Assembly: GCF_003337375.1 (NCBI RefSeq)
Contig: NZ_QPJD01000003.1
Span: 310,001 to 374,000 of the forward strand
DNA from: Paenibacillus prosopidis
GTDB taxonomy: Bacteria > Bacillota > Bacilli > Paenibacillales > Paenibacillaceae
Length of the DNA stretch: 64,000 nt
Direction of reading: 5' to 3'
The stretch's first letter is position 1. Each line of letters begins with the position of its first letter. The position numbers and the translations under genes were made by a program. Of the stretch, positions 1-10,080 are shown in pieces. The notes beneath the pieces were generated by a model. That model had not been told where the DNA came from and searched no databases. It saw only the letters and a list, made by a program, of their open reading frames with translations.

Positions 1-2
1 CC

Positions 3-872
3 GTCGGCGTGGAAGAAAGAGCGGGTTATTACGATCACGTAGGCGCGATAAGAGACATGTTCCAGAACCATATGCTGCAATTGCTTATGATGACGGCGAT
101 TCAGCTGCCTCAGAAGAGCGCCTCCGATAAGGTGCGCTTTAAGAAGAAGCAGGTAATGGAGGCCCTCGAGCCGCTGCAAAAACAGGATGTTGGAGCCAGC
201 GTTATCCGCGGGCAGTACGAAGCAGGAAGCATCCAAGGAAAGCCGGTAATCGGCTATACGTCCGAGCCGGGCATTGCTCCTGCATCTAAGAACGATACGT
301 TTATTGCCGCCAGATTGCAAATCGATGATTACTTTTGGCGGGGAGTTCCTTTCTATATCCGTACAGGCAAAAGAATGAAGGAGAAATCGACGCGGATCGT
401 TATTGAATTTAAAGATCCGTCTAAGCAGACCTTATCGGCAAGCGAAGATCTCATAGCACCTAATCTTCTTGTCATTGAAATGAGTCCTCACGAAGGCATT
501 ACGCTTCAAATAAATACGAAGGATCCCCAGCATAAAGGGGAATTCAAACCTATTCATATCGACCTTCATCCAGGTGAAAAGGATTTTCCCGAGGCTTACG
601 AAAATTTAATTCACGATGCAATGCACGGCGACGCTACGTTTTTTGCCCATTGGGATGAAGTCGAAATGTCCTGGGCATGGGTTGAGCCGATCCTGGAAGC
701 ATTCGAAGAGAACCTGGTTCCGCTTCATCCGTATGCAGCGGGCACTAATGGGCCTGTCGAGTCCGATGCGTTACTAGCCCAGGACGGCTATCATTGGTGG
801 TTCGATACCAAGCCTGAACAAGAAATTGAAGCAGAGGAAGGGAAACAATATGCCTACAACACAAACCATTGA
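3..872 (+). CDS. zwf: Glucose-6-phosphate 1-dehydrogenase, C-terminal part (5' end outside window)
   Basis: Oxidises glucose 6-phosphate to 6-phosphogluconolactone with NADP, the entry step of the oxidative pentose phosphate pathway, in the cytoplasm. The reading frame is already open at base 3, and the first visible residues ([19 protein letters not shown]) match the middle of the family, so the GTG at base 9 is not the real start; about 289 C-terminal residues are present. The [10 protein letters not shown] segment is the conserved substrate/structural stretch of the C-terminal domain. The 3' end overlaps the start of transketolase by 23 nt in another frame, so the two are probably translationally coupled. 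Only the N-terminal NADP-binding domain is missing. Family assignment is firm. Confidence 0.95.
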   Translation, partial: VGVEERAGYYDHVGAIRDMFQNHMLQLLMMTAIQLPQKSASDKVRFKKKQVMEALEPLQKQDVGASVIRGQYEAGSIQGKPVIGYTSEPGIAPASKNDTFIAARLQIDDYFWRGVPFYIRTGKRMKEKSTRIVIEFKDPSKQTLSASEDLIAPNLLVIEMSPHEGITLQINTKDPQHKGEFKPIHIDLHPGEKDFPEAYENLIHDAMHGDATFFAHWDEVEMSWAWVEPILEAFEENLVPLHPYAAGTNGPVESDALLAQDGYHWWFDTKPEQEIEAEEGKQYAYNTNH

Positions 873-2844
873 ACAGTTAGCGATCGATACGATCCGCACC
901 TTGTCAATTGATGCCATTAACAGCGCCAATTCCGGTCATCCGGGGCTTCCAATGGGAGCAGCGCCGATGGCGTACACCCTTTGGTCCCAATTTTTGAGTC
1001 ACAATCCCGGCCATTCCAAGTGGTTTAACCGCGACCGTTTTGTATTGTCTGCAGGTCACGGTTCCGCTTTGCTGTACAGCCTTCTGCATTTGTCCGGCTA
1101 TCAGGTGTCGCTTGACGATTTGAAACAGTTCCGCAAGCTGAACAGCAAGACACCGGGACATCCTGAATTCGGGCACACGGATGGCGTTGATGCCACAACC
1201 GGTCCTTTGGGACAAGGGGTTGCGATGGCAGTCGGAATGGCGATGGCCGAAGCTCATCTGGCCGCAAAATTCAATCAAGACGGTTACTCGGTCATTGACC
1301 ATTATACGTATGCGCTTGTCGGAGACGGCTGTCTGATGGAAGGCATTTCATACGAGGCGATGTCCATGGCTGGACATATGAAGCTTGGCAAATTGATCGT
1401 CATGTACGATTCCAACGACATCTCTTTGGACGGAGCACTAAACCTTTCTTTCGGAGAGAATGTTCAAAAAAGAGCGGAGTCGGCTAATTGGCAATATTTA
1501 CGCGTTGAGGACGGCAATGATATTTCGAGTATTGCAGAAGCGATTGCGGCAGCTAAGCAAAATGATTCGCAGCCTACGCTCATCGAGATTCGGACGATTA
1601 TCGGTTACGGCAGCAAGGCAGCTGGAACGAATAAAGTACACGGCAATCCGCTCGGCAAAGAAGAGGCGAAGGCCACCAAGGAAGTTTACGGCTGGAATTA
1701 CGAGGAAGAGTTCACCGTTCCGGCAGAGGTTAAAGCTCATTTCGAGCAGCTTAAAAGCAAGGGCGGACTTAAAGAAGAAGAATGGAACAAACTGCTTGCT
1801 TCTTATACGGTCCAATATCCGGCTCAAGGCAAGGAACTCGCACAAGTTATTGACGGTACCGTTTCAATTGACGCTTCCAATATCCTGACGTTTGATGCAT
1901 CCAAGACGATTTCAACCCGCGTAGCGAGCGGCGAAGCTATCAATCACTACGTAAAAACCGTTCCTGCTATTTTTGGCGGCAGCGCCGATTTATCGCATTC
2001 GACGATGACAGATATTAAAGGGGAGCAAATGTTCGCGGTTGAATCTTACGCGGGACGCAATATTTACTTCGGCGTCCGTGAGCATGCGATGGGCGCAGCC
2101 GGCAACGGTATGGCGCTGCATGGAGGCGTAAAACCGTTCGTCAGTACCTTCTTCGTATTCAGCGATTATTTGCGTCCATCTATCCGTCTGGCTGCACTGC
2201 AAAAGCTGCCTGTCATTTACGTCTTTACCCATGATTCGATAGCCGTTGGGGAAGACGGACCTACGCATGAGCCTGTCGAGCATTTGGCTGCGCTGCGTAC
2301 CATCCCGGGTCTTACGGTTATTCGACCGTCCGATGCCAATGAAACGTCGAGCGCTTGGGCGTATGCGCTGCAGCAAAATGAAGGTCCGGTTGCTCTTGTA
2401 TTGAGCAGACAAAATCTCCCGATATATGAGTCGACAAAAGCCAATGTTGACGCAGTAGCTAAAGGAGCTTACGTTCTGACTGAAACAAACGATAAGCCGG
2501 ATGTCATCCTGATCGGAACCGGTTCGGAGGTATCGCTTGCTGTGAACGCCAAAGCGGAGCTTGAGCGGGATAACATCTCCGTACGTGTTGTTGCCATGCC
2601 GAGCAGAGAGCTGTTCGAACGTCAGCCGGATGTTTACAAGCAAAGCGTTCTTCCTGACTCCGTATCCAATCGGGTAGCCATTGAAGCCGGAATTTCGCTT
2701 GGCTGGGACCGTTACGTAGGACCAAGCGGCATATTAGTGACGATCGATACGTTCGGTGCATCGGGACCGGGCAACCAAGTCCTGGAATACTTCGGTTTCT
2801 CCACTGATAACGTCGTTCGTTTAACGAAGCAATTGTTAAAATAA
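850..2844 (+). CDS. tkt: Transketolase
   Basis: Thiamine-diphosphate enzyme that moves two-carbon ketol units between sugar phosphates in the non-oxidative pentose phosphate pathway. The protein is 664 residues, the usual family length. Visible motifs are [12 protein letters not shown] and GPLGQG in the N-terminal half, the cofactor-binding stretch beginning [11 protein letters not shown] and ending at an Asn, the [10 protein letters not shown] segment with the catalytic Glu, and [10 protein letters not shown] chose the ATG at 850 because an AGAGGAAGG ribosome site lies just upstream; a TTG at 826 in the same frame has nothing comparable. It overlaps the end of zwf and is followed 37 nt later by tal, within one operon-like run with pgi and gnd. 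Confidence 0.96.
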   Translation: MPTTQTIEQLAIDTIRTLSIDAINSANSGHPGLPMGAAPMAYTLWSQFLSHNPGHSKWFNRDRFVLSAGHGSALLYSLLHLSGYQVSLDDLKQFRKLNSKTPGHPEFGHTDGVDATTGPLGQGVAMAVGMAMAEAHLAAKFNQDGYSVIDHYTYALVGDGCLMEGISYEAMSMAGHMKLGKLIVMYDSNDISLDGALNLSFGENVQKRAESANWQYLRVEDGNDISSIAEAIAAAKQNDSQPTLIEIRTIIGYGSKAAGTNKVHGNPLGKEEAKATKEVYGWNYEEEFTVPAEVKAHFEQLKSKGGLKEEEWNKLLASYTVQYPAQGKELAQVIDGTVSIDASNILTFDASKTISTRVASGEAINHYVKTVPAIFGGSADLSHSTMTDIKGEQMFAVESYAGRNIYFGVREHAMGAAGNGMALHGGVKPFVSTFFVFSDYLRPSIRLAALQKLPVIYVFTHDSIAVGEDGPTHEPVEHLAALRTIPGLTVIRPSDANETSSAWAYALQQNEGPVALVLSRQNLPIYESTKANVDAVAKGAYVLTETNDKPDVILIGTGSEVSLAVNAKAELERDNISVRVVAMPSRELFERQPDVYKQSVLPDSVSNRVAIEAGISLGWDRYVGPSGILVTIDTFGASGPGNQVLEYFGFSTDNVVRLTKQLLK

Positions 2845-2881
2845 TAAAAAATTAACCCAAAACAATCGGAGGTAATTAATT

Positions 2882-3547
2882 ATGAAATTTTTTATCGACA
2901 CAGCAAACTTGGTAGACATCAAAAAAGCGTATAAAATCGGTGTTTTGTCCGGCGTTACGACGAATCCATCCTTGGTTGCCAAAGAAGGCGTGAAATTCGA
3001 AGACCGAATTGAAGAAATTTTGAAGGAAGTTCCTGAGGTGGAATCCGTTTCCGCCGAAGTAACGCCTGATGCGATTACGGCTGAAGAAATGATTGAGCAA
3101 GCAAACGAACTGATCAAAATCAATAATTATGACAAAAACATCACGATCAAGCTTCCGATGACGCTTGCAGGCTTGGAGGCATGCCGTTACCTGACGAAAA
3201 AAGGCGTTAAAACAAACGTGACTTTGATTTTCACGGTTAACCAGGCGCTATTGGCCGCTCGCGCAGGCGCTACCTATGTCTCGCCGTTTCTTGGCCGCTT
3301 GGATGATATTTCGGAAGACGGTGTCCTGCTCGTTGCCAAAATCGCCGAGCTGTTCCGTGTACACAACCTGGATGCACAAATAATTGCCGCATCGGTTCGT
3401 CACCCTGATCATGTTACTCGCGTGGCAATGGCAGGTGCCCATATCGCAACCATTCCGTTCAGCGTAATTGAGCAGCTAACCAAGCATCCTCTTACGGATC
3501 AAGGAATGGAGAAATTCGCTAGTGATTGGAAAAAGACAGTCCAATAA
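2882..3547 (+). CDS. tal: Transaldolase (small TalC/FSA-like class)
   Basis: A 221-residue Schiff-base aldolase of the short transaldolase class, exchanging dihydroxyacetone units between sugar phosphates. The lysine expected to form the Schiff base is in ITIKLPMT (Lys90). The SPFLGRLDD segment has Phe (about residue 136) where E. coli fructose-6-phosphate aldolase has Tyr; known family biochemistry links Phe there to transaldolase and Tyr to aldolase activity, so I infer transaldolase. An ATCGGAGGTAATTAATT site precedes the ATG. It sits between tkt and pgi, which fits a non-oxidative pentose phosphate role. Confidence 0.92.
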   Translation: MKFFIDTANLVDIKKAYKIGVLSGVTTNPSLVAKEGVKFEDRIEEILKEVPEVESVSAEVTPDAITAEEMIEQANELIKINNYDKNITIKLPMTLAGLEACRYLTKKGVKTNVTLIFTVNQALLAARAGATYVSPFLGRLDDISEDGVLLVAKIAELFRVHNLDAQIIAASVRHPDHVTRVAMAGAHIATIPFSVIEQLTKHPLTDQGMEKFASDWKKTVQ

Positions 3548-3565
3548 GAAGGGGAGACCTTGCAG

Positions 3566-4915
3566 ATGACGATTTCATTTGATTATTCAAATGCATTATC
3601 TTTTATTGGGCAGCATGAAGTGGATTACTTCAGCGAGTTCGTGAACACAGCTCACCGTATGCTTCATGAGAAGCAAGGCCCGGGATCCGATTATCTGGGC
3701 TGGGTAGATCTGCCGCTTCAATATGATCAAGAAGAATTTGCGCGAGTCAAGCAGGCTGCGCAGCGTATTCGCAGCCATTCCGATGCTTTGATCGTTATCG
3801 GTATTGGCGGTTCTTATCTGGGCGCCAGATCGGCGATCGAAGCGCTGTCCCATACGTTTCACAATCAGATGAGCGGGAATACCCAGGTTTATTTTGCCGG
3901 CCAAAATATCAGTTCAACGTACATTACTCATTTATTGGAACTGCTTGAGGGCAAAGATATTTCCCTGAATGTCATTTCCAAATCGGGAACGACGACGGAG
4001 CCGGCTATCGCATTCCGTATTTTGCGTGATTATATAGAGAAAAAATACGGTAAAGAGGAAGCGCAAAAACGTATTTTTGCTACAACCGATTCATCTAAGG
4101 GCGCATTGAAAAAACTTGCCGATGAAGAAGGCTACGAAACGTTTGTCATTCCTGACGATGTAGGCGGGCGCTATTCCGTTCTAACACCGGTAGGGCTTCT
4201 ACCCATTGCCGTTGCTGGACTCGATATCGATCAAATGATGGCGGGAGCGGCAGCCGCTGCCCGGAAATATAATAATGCCGATCTTGCTTCCAATGAAAGC
4301 TATCAATATGCGGCCGTTCGCAATGCCCTTTACCGTAAGGGAAAAACAATTGAGCTGCTGGCTAACTTTGAACCATCCTTGCATTATGTCTCCGAATGGT
4401 GGAAACAGCTGTTCGGCGAAAGCGAGGGCAAAGACCAGAAGGGGCTTTATCCGGCCTCCGTCGATTTTACGACTGATTTACATTCAATGGGCCAATATGT
4501 TCAGGAGGGCCGGCGCGATCTGATCGAGACGGTGCTAACAGTTGGGAAGCCGCGGGTCGAGCTGAATATTCAAGAAGACGCGGGCAATTTGGACGGTTTG
4601 AATTTTATTGCCGGTATGACGATGAACGAAGTAAACAAGAAGGCAGCCGAAGGTACAAGGCTTGCCCATGTTGACGGCGGCGTACCTAACTTGATCGTCG
4701 AGCTGGATGAGCTTAATGAATATACGTACGGCGAAATGGTGTACTTTTTCGAGAAGGCATGCGGGATCAGCGGCTTGCTGCTTGGCGTGAACCCGTTCGA
4801 TCAACCGGGCGTCGAGGCTTACAAGGTCAATATGTTTGCTCTATTGGGCAAGCCTGGCTTCGAGGCACAGAAAGCCGAGCTCATCAAGCGTTTATCTGCA
4901 AAAGGACAGGAATAA
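3566..4915 (+). CDS. pgi: Glucose-6-phosphate isomerase
   Basis: Interconverts glucose 6-phosphate and fructose 6-phosphate in the cytoplasm, tying this operon to glycolysis. The 449-residue protein has the Gram-positive Pgi length and the sugar-phosphate-binding stretches [12 protein letters not shown] and [11 protein letters not shown], plus [14 protein letters not shown]. The ATG at 3566 lies just after an AAGGGGAG ribosome site; an in-frame TTG two codons earlier (3560) is possible but less likely. It is 18 nt from tal and 17 nt from gnd, consistent with one transcript with the pentose phosphate genes. Confidence 0.95.
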   Translation: MTISFDYSNALSFIGQHEVDYFSEFVNTAHRMLHEKQGPGSDYLGWVDLPLQYDQEEFARVKQAAQRIRSHSDALIVIGIGGSYLGARSAIEALSHTFHNQMSGNTQVYFAGQNISSTYITHLLELLEGKDISLNVISKSGTTTEPAIAFRILRDYIEKKYGKEEAQKRIFATTDSSKGALKKLADEEGYETFVIPDDVGGRYSVLTPVGLLPIAVAGLDIDQMMAGAAAAARKYNNADLASNESYQYAAVRNALYRKGKTIELLANFEPSLHYVSEWWKQLFGESEGKDQKGLYPASVDFTTDLHSMGQYVQEGRRDLIETVLTVGKPRVELNIQEDAGNLDGLNFIAGMTMNEVNKKAAEGTRLAHVDGGVPNLIVELDELNEYTYGEMVYFFEKACGISGLLLGVNPFDQPGVEAYKVNMFALLGKPGFEAQKAELIKRLSAKGQE

Positions 4916-4932
4916 TAGAGAGGCAGGGTACT

Positions 4933-6354
4933 ATGAGTAAACAGCAAATTGGCGTTGTCGGCTTGGCCGTAATGGGTAAAAATCTAGCGATGAACATCGA
5001 AAGCAAAGGGTTCTCGGTTGCTGTATATAACCGCTCACCGGAAAAAACAAATGAGCTTCTGGAAGAAGCGGCGGGTAAGAACTTCGTGGGTACGTTCAGC
5101 GTAGAGGAATTCGTCCAATCGCTTGAGACGCCGCGCAAGATTTTAATTATGGTCAAAGCGGGACAACCTACGGACGATACTATTAATCAACTCGTTCCGT
5201 ACCTCAGTCAAGGAGATATTCTGATCGATGGCGGAAACGCCTATTTCCCTGATACGCAAAGACGAAACAAAGAACTGCAAGCTAAAGGTTTCCGCTTTAT
5301 CGGAGCTGGCGTATCGGGCGGCGAAGAGGGTGCGTTGAAAGGTCCGGCGATTATGCCAGGCGGGCAAAAGAGCGCGTATGAGCTGGTTGAGCCAATCTTG
5401 ACGGCCATTTCCGCTAAAGTGAACGGCGATGCTTGCTCGACCTATATCGGGGAAGACGGCGCCGGCCACTATGTTAAAATGGTGCACAATGGTATCGAAT
5501 ATGGCGATATGCAGCTTATTGGCGAAGCGTATCACTTGCTGAAGGATGTACTGAACGTAAGCACAAACGAGCTCCATGACATTTTCACAGAATGGAACAA
5601 CGGCGAATTGGATAGCTATTTGATTGAGATTACAGCCGATATTTTCTCGAAGACAGATCCGGTGACAGGCAAACCGATGGTGGATGTGATCCTCGATTCG
5701 GCCGGGCAAAAAGGTACTGGGAAATGGACCAGTCAAAGCGCATTGGATTTGGGAGTTCCGCTGTCCATTATTACCGAATCCGTATTCGCACGCTTCCTAT
5801 CCGCAATGAAAGAAGAGCGCGTAGCCGCAAGCAAGAAGCTGAACGGTCCTGCGGCATCAAGCTATGACGGCGATCCGAAAGAATTCATCGAGGCCGTTCG
5901 CAAAGCTTTGTATGCAAGCAAAATCGCTTCGTATGCGCAAGGCTTTGCGCAAATGAGAGCTGCATCCGATGCGTACAATTGGAATTTGAACTATGGCAGC
6001 ATTGCGATGATATTCCGTGGGGGATGTATCATCCGAGCAGGGTTTTTACAAAATATTAAGGATGCTTATGATAAGGATCCGGCTCTGAAAAACCTGTTTT
6101 TGGACGAATACTTCGGCGGGATCGTTGACAAGTATCAGGAAGCTTGGAGAAAAGTCATCTCGATTGCCGTAACCAGAGGGATTCCGGTACCTGCCTTTGC
6201 ATCCGCTTTGGCTTATTATGACAGCTATCGTACAGAGAGGCTGCCGGCTAATTTGCTGCAAGCGCAAAGGGATTATTTCGGGGCGCATACGTTCGAGAGA
6301 CTGGATCAAAAGGGAAGCTTCCATTTCCAATGGATGGATAATACAGCACAATAA
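4933..6354 (+). CDS. gnd: 6-phosphogluconate dehydrogenase, decarboxylating
   Basis: Oxidatively decarboxylates 6-phosphogluconate to ribulose 5-phosphate with NADP. The 473-residue protein has an N-terminal Rossmann fold ([15 protein letters not shown]), the SGGEEGA substrate loop and the active-site stretch [17 protein letters not shown] with the catalytic Lys and substrate-binding His/Asn. The open frame extends further upstream through pgi, but the ATG at 4933 follows an AGAGGCAGGG site and gives the normal N-terminus. It is the last gene of the operon-like run and a terminator hairpin follows. Neighbouring zwf makes the NADP-dependent role likely. Confidence 0.96.
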   Translation: MSKQQIGVVGLAVMGKNLAMNIESKGFSVAVYNRSPEKTNELLEEAAGKNFVGTFSVEEFVQSLETPRKILIMVKAGQPTDDTINQLVPYLSQGDILIDGGNAYFPDTQRRNKELQAKGFRFIGAGVSGGEEGALKGPAIMPGGQKSAYELVEPILTAISAKVNGDACSTYIGEDGAGHYVKMVHNGIEYGDMQLIGEAYHLLKDVLNVSTNELHDIFTEWNNGELDSYLIEITADIFSKTDPVTGKPMVDVILDSAGQKGTGKWTSQSALDLGVPLSIITESVFARFLSAMKEERVAASKKLNGPAASSYDGDPKEFIEAVRKALYASKIASYAQGFAQMRAASDAYNWNLNYGSIAMIFRGGCIIRAGFLQNIKDAYDKDPALKNLFLDEYFGGIVDKYQEAWRKVISIAVTRGIPVPAFASALAYYDSYRTERLPANLLQAQRDYFGAHTFERLDQKGSFHFQWMDNTAQ

Positions 6355-6365
6355 ACAGTAGAGCA

Positions 6366-6400
6366 GGCTGTCGACACCAAATGGGTCGGCAGCCTTTTCT
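6366..6400 (+). terminator. Intrinsic terminator after gnd
   Basis: GGCTGTCGAC at 6366-6375 pairs with GTCGGCAGCC at 6385-6394 (ten pairs, one of them G-U), followed directly by a short T-rich run. It closes the pentose phosphate operon just before the convergent sigma-factor gene. Confidence 0.8.
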
Positions 6401-6425
6401 GTTAACCGGCATGTCAAGAATATTA

Positions 6426-7652
6426 TTATTTATTTCTAATATGCTCAACCCATTGCTCATACAGGTCTAACTCAGAACGTTGAAAGATTCCATTAAAATC
6501 ATTTGGATTCCTAATCACTTTGTTTAATGCATCTAATCCATATTTATCAGCAATGAATTCCACAATTAAATAAGAAAACTGAAAACCATTCATTGTTTCA
6601 AAATCCCAAGTATCGTTATTTAATTCTTGAAAAGTTGGGATATCAAGATTCTCGATTGCATCTGAAGTAGTGCTTTTAATATACTCTTTGGACATTAGTT
6701 TTGCTTCATATCCTCCAATGCCCTGACGCAACCATTTCGGAGAAAGGGGATTAATGTCACTAATTAACCACATTGTGAACAAATGCACAGTGGATTTAAG
6801 AATAGATTGATACGTATGCTCTGGTCCAGGATTTAAAGGGGAAACAATCTTTAATTTGTTTTCCTCAAAAGTGCCCATGAACCAATTAGGGGCATTTGCT
6901 TCTCCGACAGCTTGATGGAAAGTCGGAAGATCTGGATAAATTTCAATGATAATTTTTCTGGATGGATGGTGTTTAAATTTTGTTGAAATTCTTTCAACAT
7001 GATCCTTAAGTTCATTAAATAAGTCATGATGCACCTTCTTCAGACTATCATTCGTGTCATTTGCTTCACTTTTACTTACAATCGATATTATTTCTTGAAT
7101 AGACATTATGGTAATATCACCCCATTCTTTTAATTCTCTTCTTAATTTCTCTAGTGACCGGTACAACCTGTTTTTTACCGCACTCTCACGCATTCCAACG
7201 ATCTTGGAAATTTCCAATAAGGTACAGTCCACAAAAAAGCGCAAAGAAATAATCTGTTGGTCTAGTTCATTTAGTTGTTTTAACGCAGAACTAATATCAA
7301 TACGAATTTCAACATTCTTAGCAAAGTCAAGAGAGACAGACTGTGATTCATAATCTGCAAAATCATAGTTAATTTCTTTTTTTCGTGATAAACTTCGAAA
7401 TTCATTTTTCACTGTATTCTGAGCTATCTTGAAAATCCAAGTGAATAAACTGGAATTTTCTTTAAAAGTATGAATGTTTTCTATTGCCTTTAAGAATACT
7501 TGTTGCGTTAAGTCATCCACAATCATAGGATTTACTTTCAACGAGAGATATTTGCGGATTCTTTTGCGATATTGATCATAGCTGATTTCAAATTGTTTGA
7601 TGTTGCCCTCTTTATCCGGATAAACAGGGCTTTTGTCATGAGCTCTAGACAA
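6426..7652 (-). CDS. ECF-type sigma factor fused to a degenerate peptidase-MA-like domain
   Basis: A 408-residue two-part protein. Residues about 25-90 form sigma region 2 (DDLTQQVFLKAIENI, then FTWIFKIAQNTVKNEF) and residues about 125-175 form region 4 (DQQIISLRFFVDCTLLEISKIVG, an HTH). After a linker, residues about 233-408 resemble the peptidase MA (gluzincin) fold: IYPDLPTFHQAVG, APNWFMGTF, SPLNPGPEHTYQSILK and PKWLRQGIGGYEA. The expected HExxH reads HLFTM (290-294) and the expected third ligand Glu of WLxEG is Gln (307-311), so it should not bind zinc or cleave. I infer a binding or sensing role. The TTG start at 7652 is chosen because a perfect AGGAGG lies upstream; earlier in-frame starts lack one. 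The gene is AT-rich and divergent from the pseudogene at 7795. Confidence 0.75.
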   Translation of the reverse strand: MSRAHDKSPVYPDKEGNIKQFEISYDQYRKRIRKYLSLKVNPMIVDDLTQQVFLKAIENIHTFKENSSLFTWIFKIAQNTVKNEFRSLSRKKEINYDFADYESQSVSLDFAKNVEIRIDISSALKQLNELDQQIISLRFFVDCTLLEISKIVGMRESAVKNRLYRSLEKLRRELKEWGDITIMSIQEIISIVSKSEANDTNDSLKKVHHDLFNELKDHVERISTKFKHHPSRKIIIEIYPDLPTFHQAVGEANAPNWFMGTFEENKLKIVSPLNPGPEHTYQSILKSTVHLFTMWLISDINPLSPKWLRQGIGGYEAKLMSKEYIKSTTSDAIENLDIPTFQELNNDTWDFETMNGFQFSYLIVEFIADKYGLDALNKVIRNPNDFNGIFQRSELDLYEQWVEHIRNK

Positions 7653-7735
7653 TTGTAGGAACCTCCTCTTGACCTTACATTCAATTAGACACCGTAGGGA
7701 GATAAAAAGCCACATACAAGTTAAAAGTTTTTGTA

Positions 7736-7765
7736 TTGATTTATCGGCTCTGATTAAGGTAAAAT
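7736..7765 (+). promoter_or_regulatory. Candidate sigma-A-like promoter in the divergent spacer
   Basis: TTGATT at 7736-7741 and TAAAAT at 7760-7765 are separated by 18 bp, upstream of the GTG start at 7795. The 142-bp spacer between the two divergent genes would also have to hold the promoter of the sigma-factor gene; I could not identify one clearly. Confidence 0.35.
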
Positions 7766-7794
7766 TTGTAAAAAGTTCATTAGGAGGTGGTAGG

Positions 7795-8475
7795 GTGTTA
7801 AATGAAATAAAGAGTGACATTGACTATCCAATGGTAAAGATTCCAGGGGGAGAAATAGAATTAAGAGACGATAGAATAAAAAGAAAATGGAAAGCTGAAA
7901 TAAGACCGTTTCTTCTTGCCCAGTATCCTGTAACTATGGGTTTATACTATGCTATTACAAATAAATCACCTAATTCTTTAGAGGGAGATCAAAAACCGGT
8001 TGTGAATATTTCTTGGAATGATGCAATTTCTTTTAGTAATCTACTTTCACAGAAAGCTGGACTGAAAGAGTGTTATTCAATAAGTAATGATGGTGAAAAC
8101 TTTATTTGTGATTGGGAATCAAACGGCTATCGGCTTCCTTCAGAGGCAGAGTGGCAATATGCATGCAAAGCAGGGACTACTGGTTACAGATACGGAGAGC
8201 TTGATTAGATTGCCTGGTACAATGGAAATTCAAGAGGCAAAATCCATGAAGTAGGAAGAAAGGAACCGAATGCATGGGGTCTGTATGATATGTTAGGGAA
8301 TGTTTGGGAGTGGTGTTGGGATTTATATGATGAACAAGTGTACGGCTCCTACCGAATTTTTTGAGGAGGCAGCTGGGCTGAAGAGGCCAGGGGTTGTGGG
8401 GCTTCGTGCCGTCGTCGTAGCCATCCGTCATTTTTCATAGATGACCTTGGTTTCCGTCTTGCACAATCTTTTTAA
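7795..8475 (+). pseudogene. Formylglycine-generating-enzyme-like (SUMF1/EgtB/PvdO) gene with two nonsense codons
   Basis: Read through its stops, this frame gives a continuous 226-codon SUMF1-family protein: MVKIPGGEIEL, FLLAQYPVTMGLYYAI, VVNISWNDAISFSNLLS, YRLPSEAEWQYACKAGT, then [38 protein letters not shown] and GGSWAEEARGCGASCRRR, ending DDLGFRLAQSF. A TAG at 8206-8208 replaces a codon inside the usual LDEIAWY stretch, and a TGA at 8362-8364 stands where Arg is expected in FRGGSW. Both are one-base changes from the expected sense codons (GAG to TAG, CGA to TGA) and the frame is otherwise intact, which points to recent inactivation or sequencing error. The GTG start at 7795 follows a TTAGGAGGTGG site. 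Family members add formylglycine to sulfatases or act as other oxidases or lectin-like domains; the substrate cannot be told. Confidence 0.8.
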
Positions 8476-8519
8476 CTTCTACAATCAAATGACGTATTTA
8501 GGGGAGGCGGGGTGGAGCA

Positions 8520-8891
8520 ATGAAAAAGCCTGAAAAAATATACAACACTGCGGTAGAAGCTACGCTGGAAGTCATTGGCGGGAAGTGGAAACCCGTAATA
8601 CTTTTTTATTTAACCTTCGGAAAGAAACGCAACAACGAGTTGAAAGGCTTGATACCTGCAATTACCCAAAAAGTGTTAACACAGCAGCTTCGGGAGCTAA
8701 AAGAGGCGGGCGTCGTCACACGCATTTCTTATAACCAGGTTCCACCGAAAGTTGAGTATGAGTTGACTGAGTACGGCTGGAGTCTTAAGGAGATCCTGCA
8801 TTTGATGTGCAGGTGGGGAGACACGCATATTGAGAGAATATACGGCAGTAAGGCTGACGTTCTGGCCCCTCCCCGATTCGAAGCAACGTAA
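8520..8891 (+). CDS. HxlR-family transcriptional regulator
   Basis: A 123-residue winged-helix DNA-binding protein of the HxlR/MarR-like group, typically an activator or repressor responding to reactive electrophiles or redox signals. The diagnostic segments are ATLEVIGGKWKPVILFYLTFGKKRNNELKGLIPAITQ-like helices (VIGGKWKPVILFYL near residue 18) and KVLTQQLRELKEAGVVTR, the recognition helix and wing. A GGGGAGGCGGGG site precedes the ATG. Its 3' end faces the reductase gene at 8947-10017 across a shared hairpin. HxlR genes often control adjacent oxidoreductases, so it may act on the palindrome at 10081-10115; that link is inference. Confidence 0.88.
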   Translation: MKKPEKIYNTAVEATLEVIGGKWKPVILFYLTFGKKRNNELKGLIPAITQKVLTQQLRELKEAGVVTRISYNQVPPKVEYELTEYGWSLKEILHLMCRWGDTHIERIYGSKADVLAPPRFEAT

Positions 8892-8901
8892 TAACATATT
8901 C

Positions 8902-8934
8902 GATAAGCCGTCCAAATTAACAGGACGGCTTATC
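8902..8934. terminator. Bidirectional terminator hairpin between convergent genes
   Basis: GATAAGCCGTCC (8902-8913) and GGACGGCTTATC (8923-8934) form a perfect 12-bp stem with a 9-nt loop, centred between the HxlR stop and the reductase stop. Neither side has a long T-run, so termination may be partial. Confidence 0.6.
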
Positions 8935-8946
8935 TGGTATCATTGA

Positions 8947-10017
8947 TTATGGGATAACCTTGCGTCGTCGGAAGTCGTCGAAGATGTTCATAAACATCGC
9001 TTCGGTATCGATGTATTCGTGAAAACCAAAGCGGCGGGCTTTCGATCCATCGGCAAAGAAGTCATAATCCCATGAAAACACGAAGTCGCCAAAACGCCAG
9101 GAGGATACGTCATTGTAGGAATGCCATGCAAGCTCATGCTTCTCGACCATCGTGTTCCAGAGCTCCTCTTTGTCGCTCATGACGACATCCAGTGACATTG
9201 GCAGAGGGGGCGCTATCTCCAAGCCGAAATAGCGGGCGATCTTCGGCCATAGCTCGTTCCAGCGGAACAGATCGCCGTTCGTAATGTTGAACGCTTGATT
9301 GGCACAACTCTCGTCAGTCGCCGCCCAGACCGTTGCCTTAGCCAAGAGCCCGGCATCCGTCATCTCCAAGAGACTGCTATAAGCGCCTGGCTTGCCTGGA
9401 AAACGCAACGGCAAGCCAAGCTCCTTTGAGATTGAGGCATAGATCGCAATAACCATGGCAAGGTTCATCGGATTACCCAGCGAGAAGCCGCAGACGACCG
9501 ACGGACGAAGCGCCGACCATGTCCAGGACTTGCTTTTTTGCCGTTGTTCTAAAAAATTTTGCTGATCGACATTGAACTCAGGCGGCATATGGTGAGCGTC
9601 GGTCTCGCGGGCCGGCGTCTTGAACGGGCCGAGATGTGCACCGTATACCTTGTAGCCCTGCATTAGACTGACATGTTTCAGACTAGGCGCAATGGGTTCG
9701 ATCGCTTCGACAATGTTCACTAGCATCGCGAGGTTCGGTGGAACAAGTTCAGCCCAAGTAGGGCGGTCTTGATAGGCTGCATAGAAGATATGCGTTACTT
9801 CAGTAAAACGGCTTATCTTCTCATTGATATCGTCTTTATTGAGCAGGTCGACCGCCACATACTGGACACGGCCGTTTGGTTCTCCGCCTCGACGGGATAA
9901 TCCAATCACGTCCCAATCTGGCAGAGCAGCGAGGTGATCGATGAGATTGCGGCCGATAACACCATTTGCGCCAACGACCAAGGCGATTTTGCGCATTACG
10001 GGGGATTCATTATTCAT
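8947..10017 (-). CDS. PRISE-like SDR reductase (progesterone 5-beta-reductase/iridoid synthase-like)
   Basis: A 356-residue NAD(P)-dependent short-chain dehydrogenase of the atypical PRISE group. Visible: a Rossmann motif VVGANGVIGRN near residue 14, GLSRRGG, THIFYAAYQDR, VSLMQGYKVYGAH, WSALRPSVVCGFSLGNPMNLA, LPLRFPGKPGAY, and ANQAFNITNGDLFRWNELWPKIA. In relatives the active-site stretch reads NFYY or NFYF before DQ; here it reads EFNVDQ, so the tyrosine normally found there is Asn. The protein may therefore have a changed reaction or be inactive. An ATAAGGAGC site precedes the ATG. The upstream region holds a palindrome cluster (10081-10115) that could bind the nearby HxlR protein. No substrate can be assigned. 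Confidence 0.82.
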   Translation of the reverse strand: MNNESPVMRKIALVVGANGVIGRNLIDHLAALPDWDVIGLSRRGGEPNGRVQYVAVDLLNKDDINEKISRFTEVTHIFYAAYQDRPTWAELVPPNLAMLVNIVEAIEPIAPSLKHVSLMQGYKVYGAHLGPFKTPARETDAHHMPPEFNVDQQNFLEQRQKSKSWTWSALRPSVVCGFSLGNPMNLAMVIAIYASISKELGLPLRFPGKPGAYSSLLEMTDAGLLAKATVWAATDESCANQAFNITNGDLFRWNELWPKIARYFGLEIAPPLPMSLDVVMSDKEELWNTMVEKHELAWHSYNDVSSWRFGDFVFSWDYDFFADGSKARRFGFHEYIDTEAMFMNIFDDFRRRKVIP

Positions 10018-10080
10018 AGTGTTTCAGCTCCTTATAATGTGCTTCATTCACTATTATTTTGAATGGAGGAGCTGCACTTG

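Noticed and set aside
8206..8475. Stop-codon readthrough or selenocysteine/pyrrolysine recoding in the SUMF1-like gene
   Set aside because: Stops are of two kinds (TAG and TGA), neither at a known recoded position, and no selenocysteine element or suppressor gene is visible; nonsense mutation is simpler.
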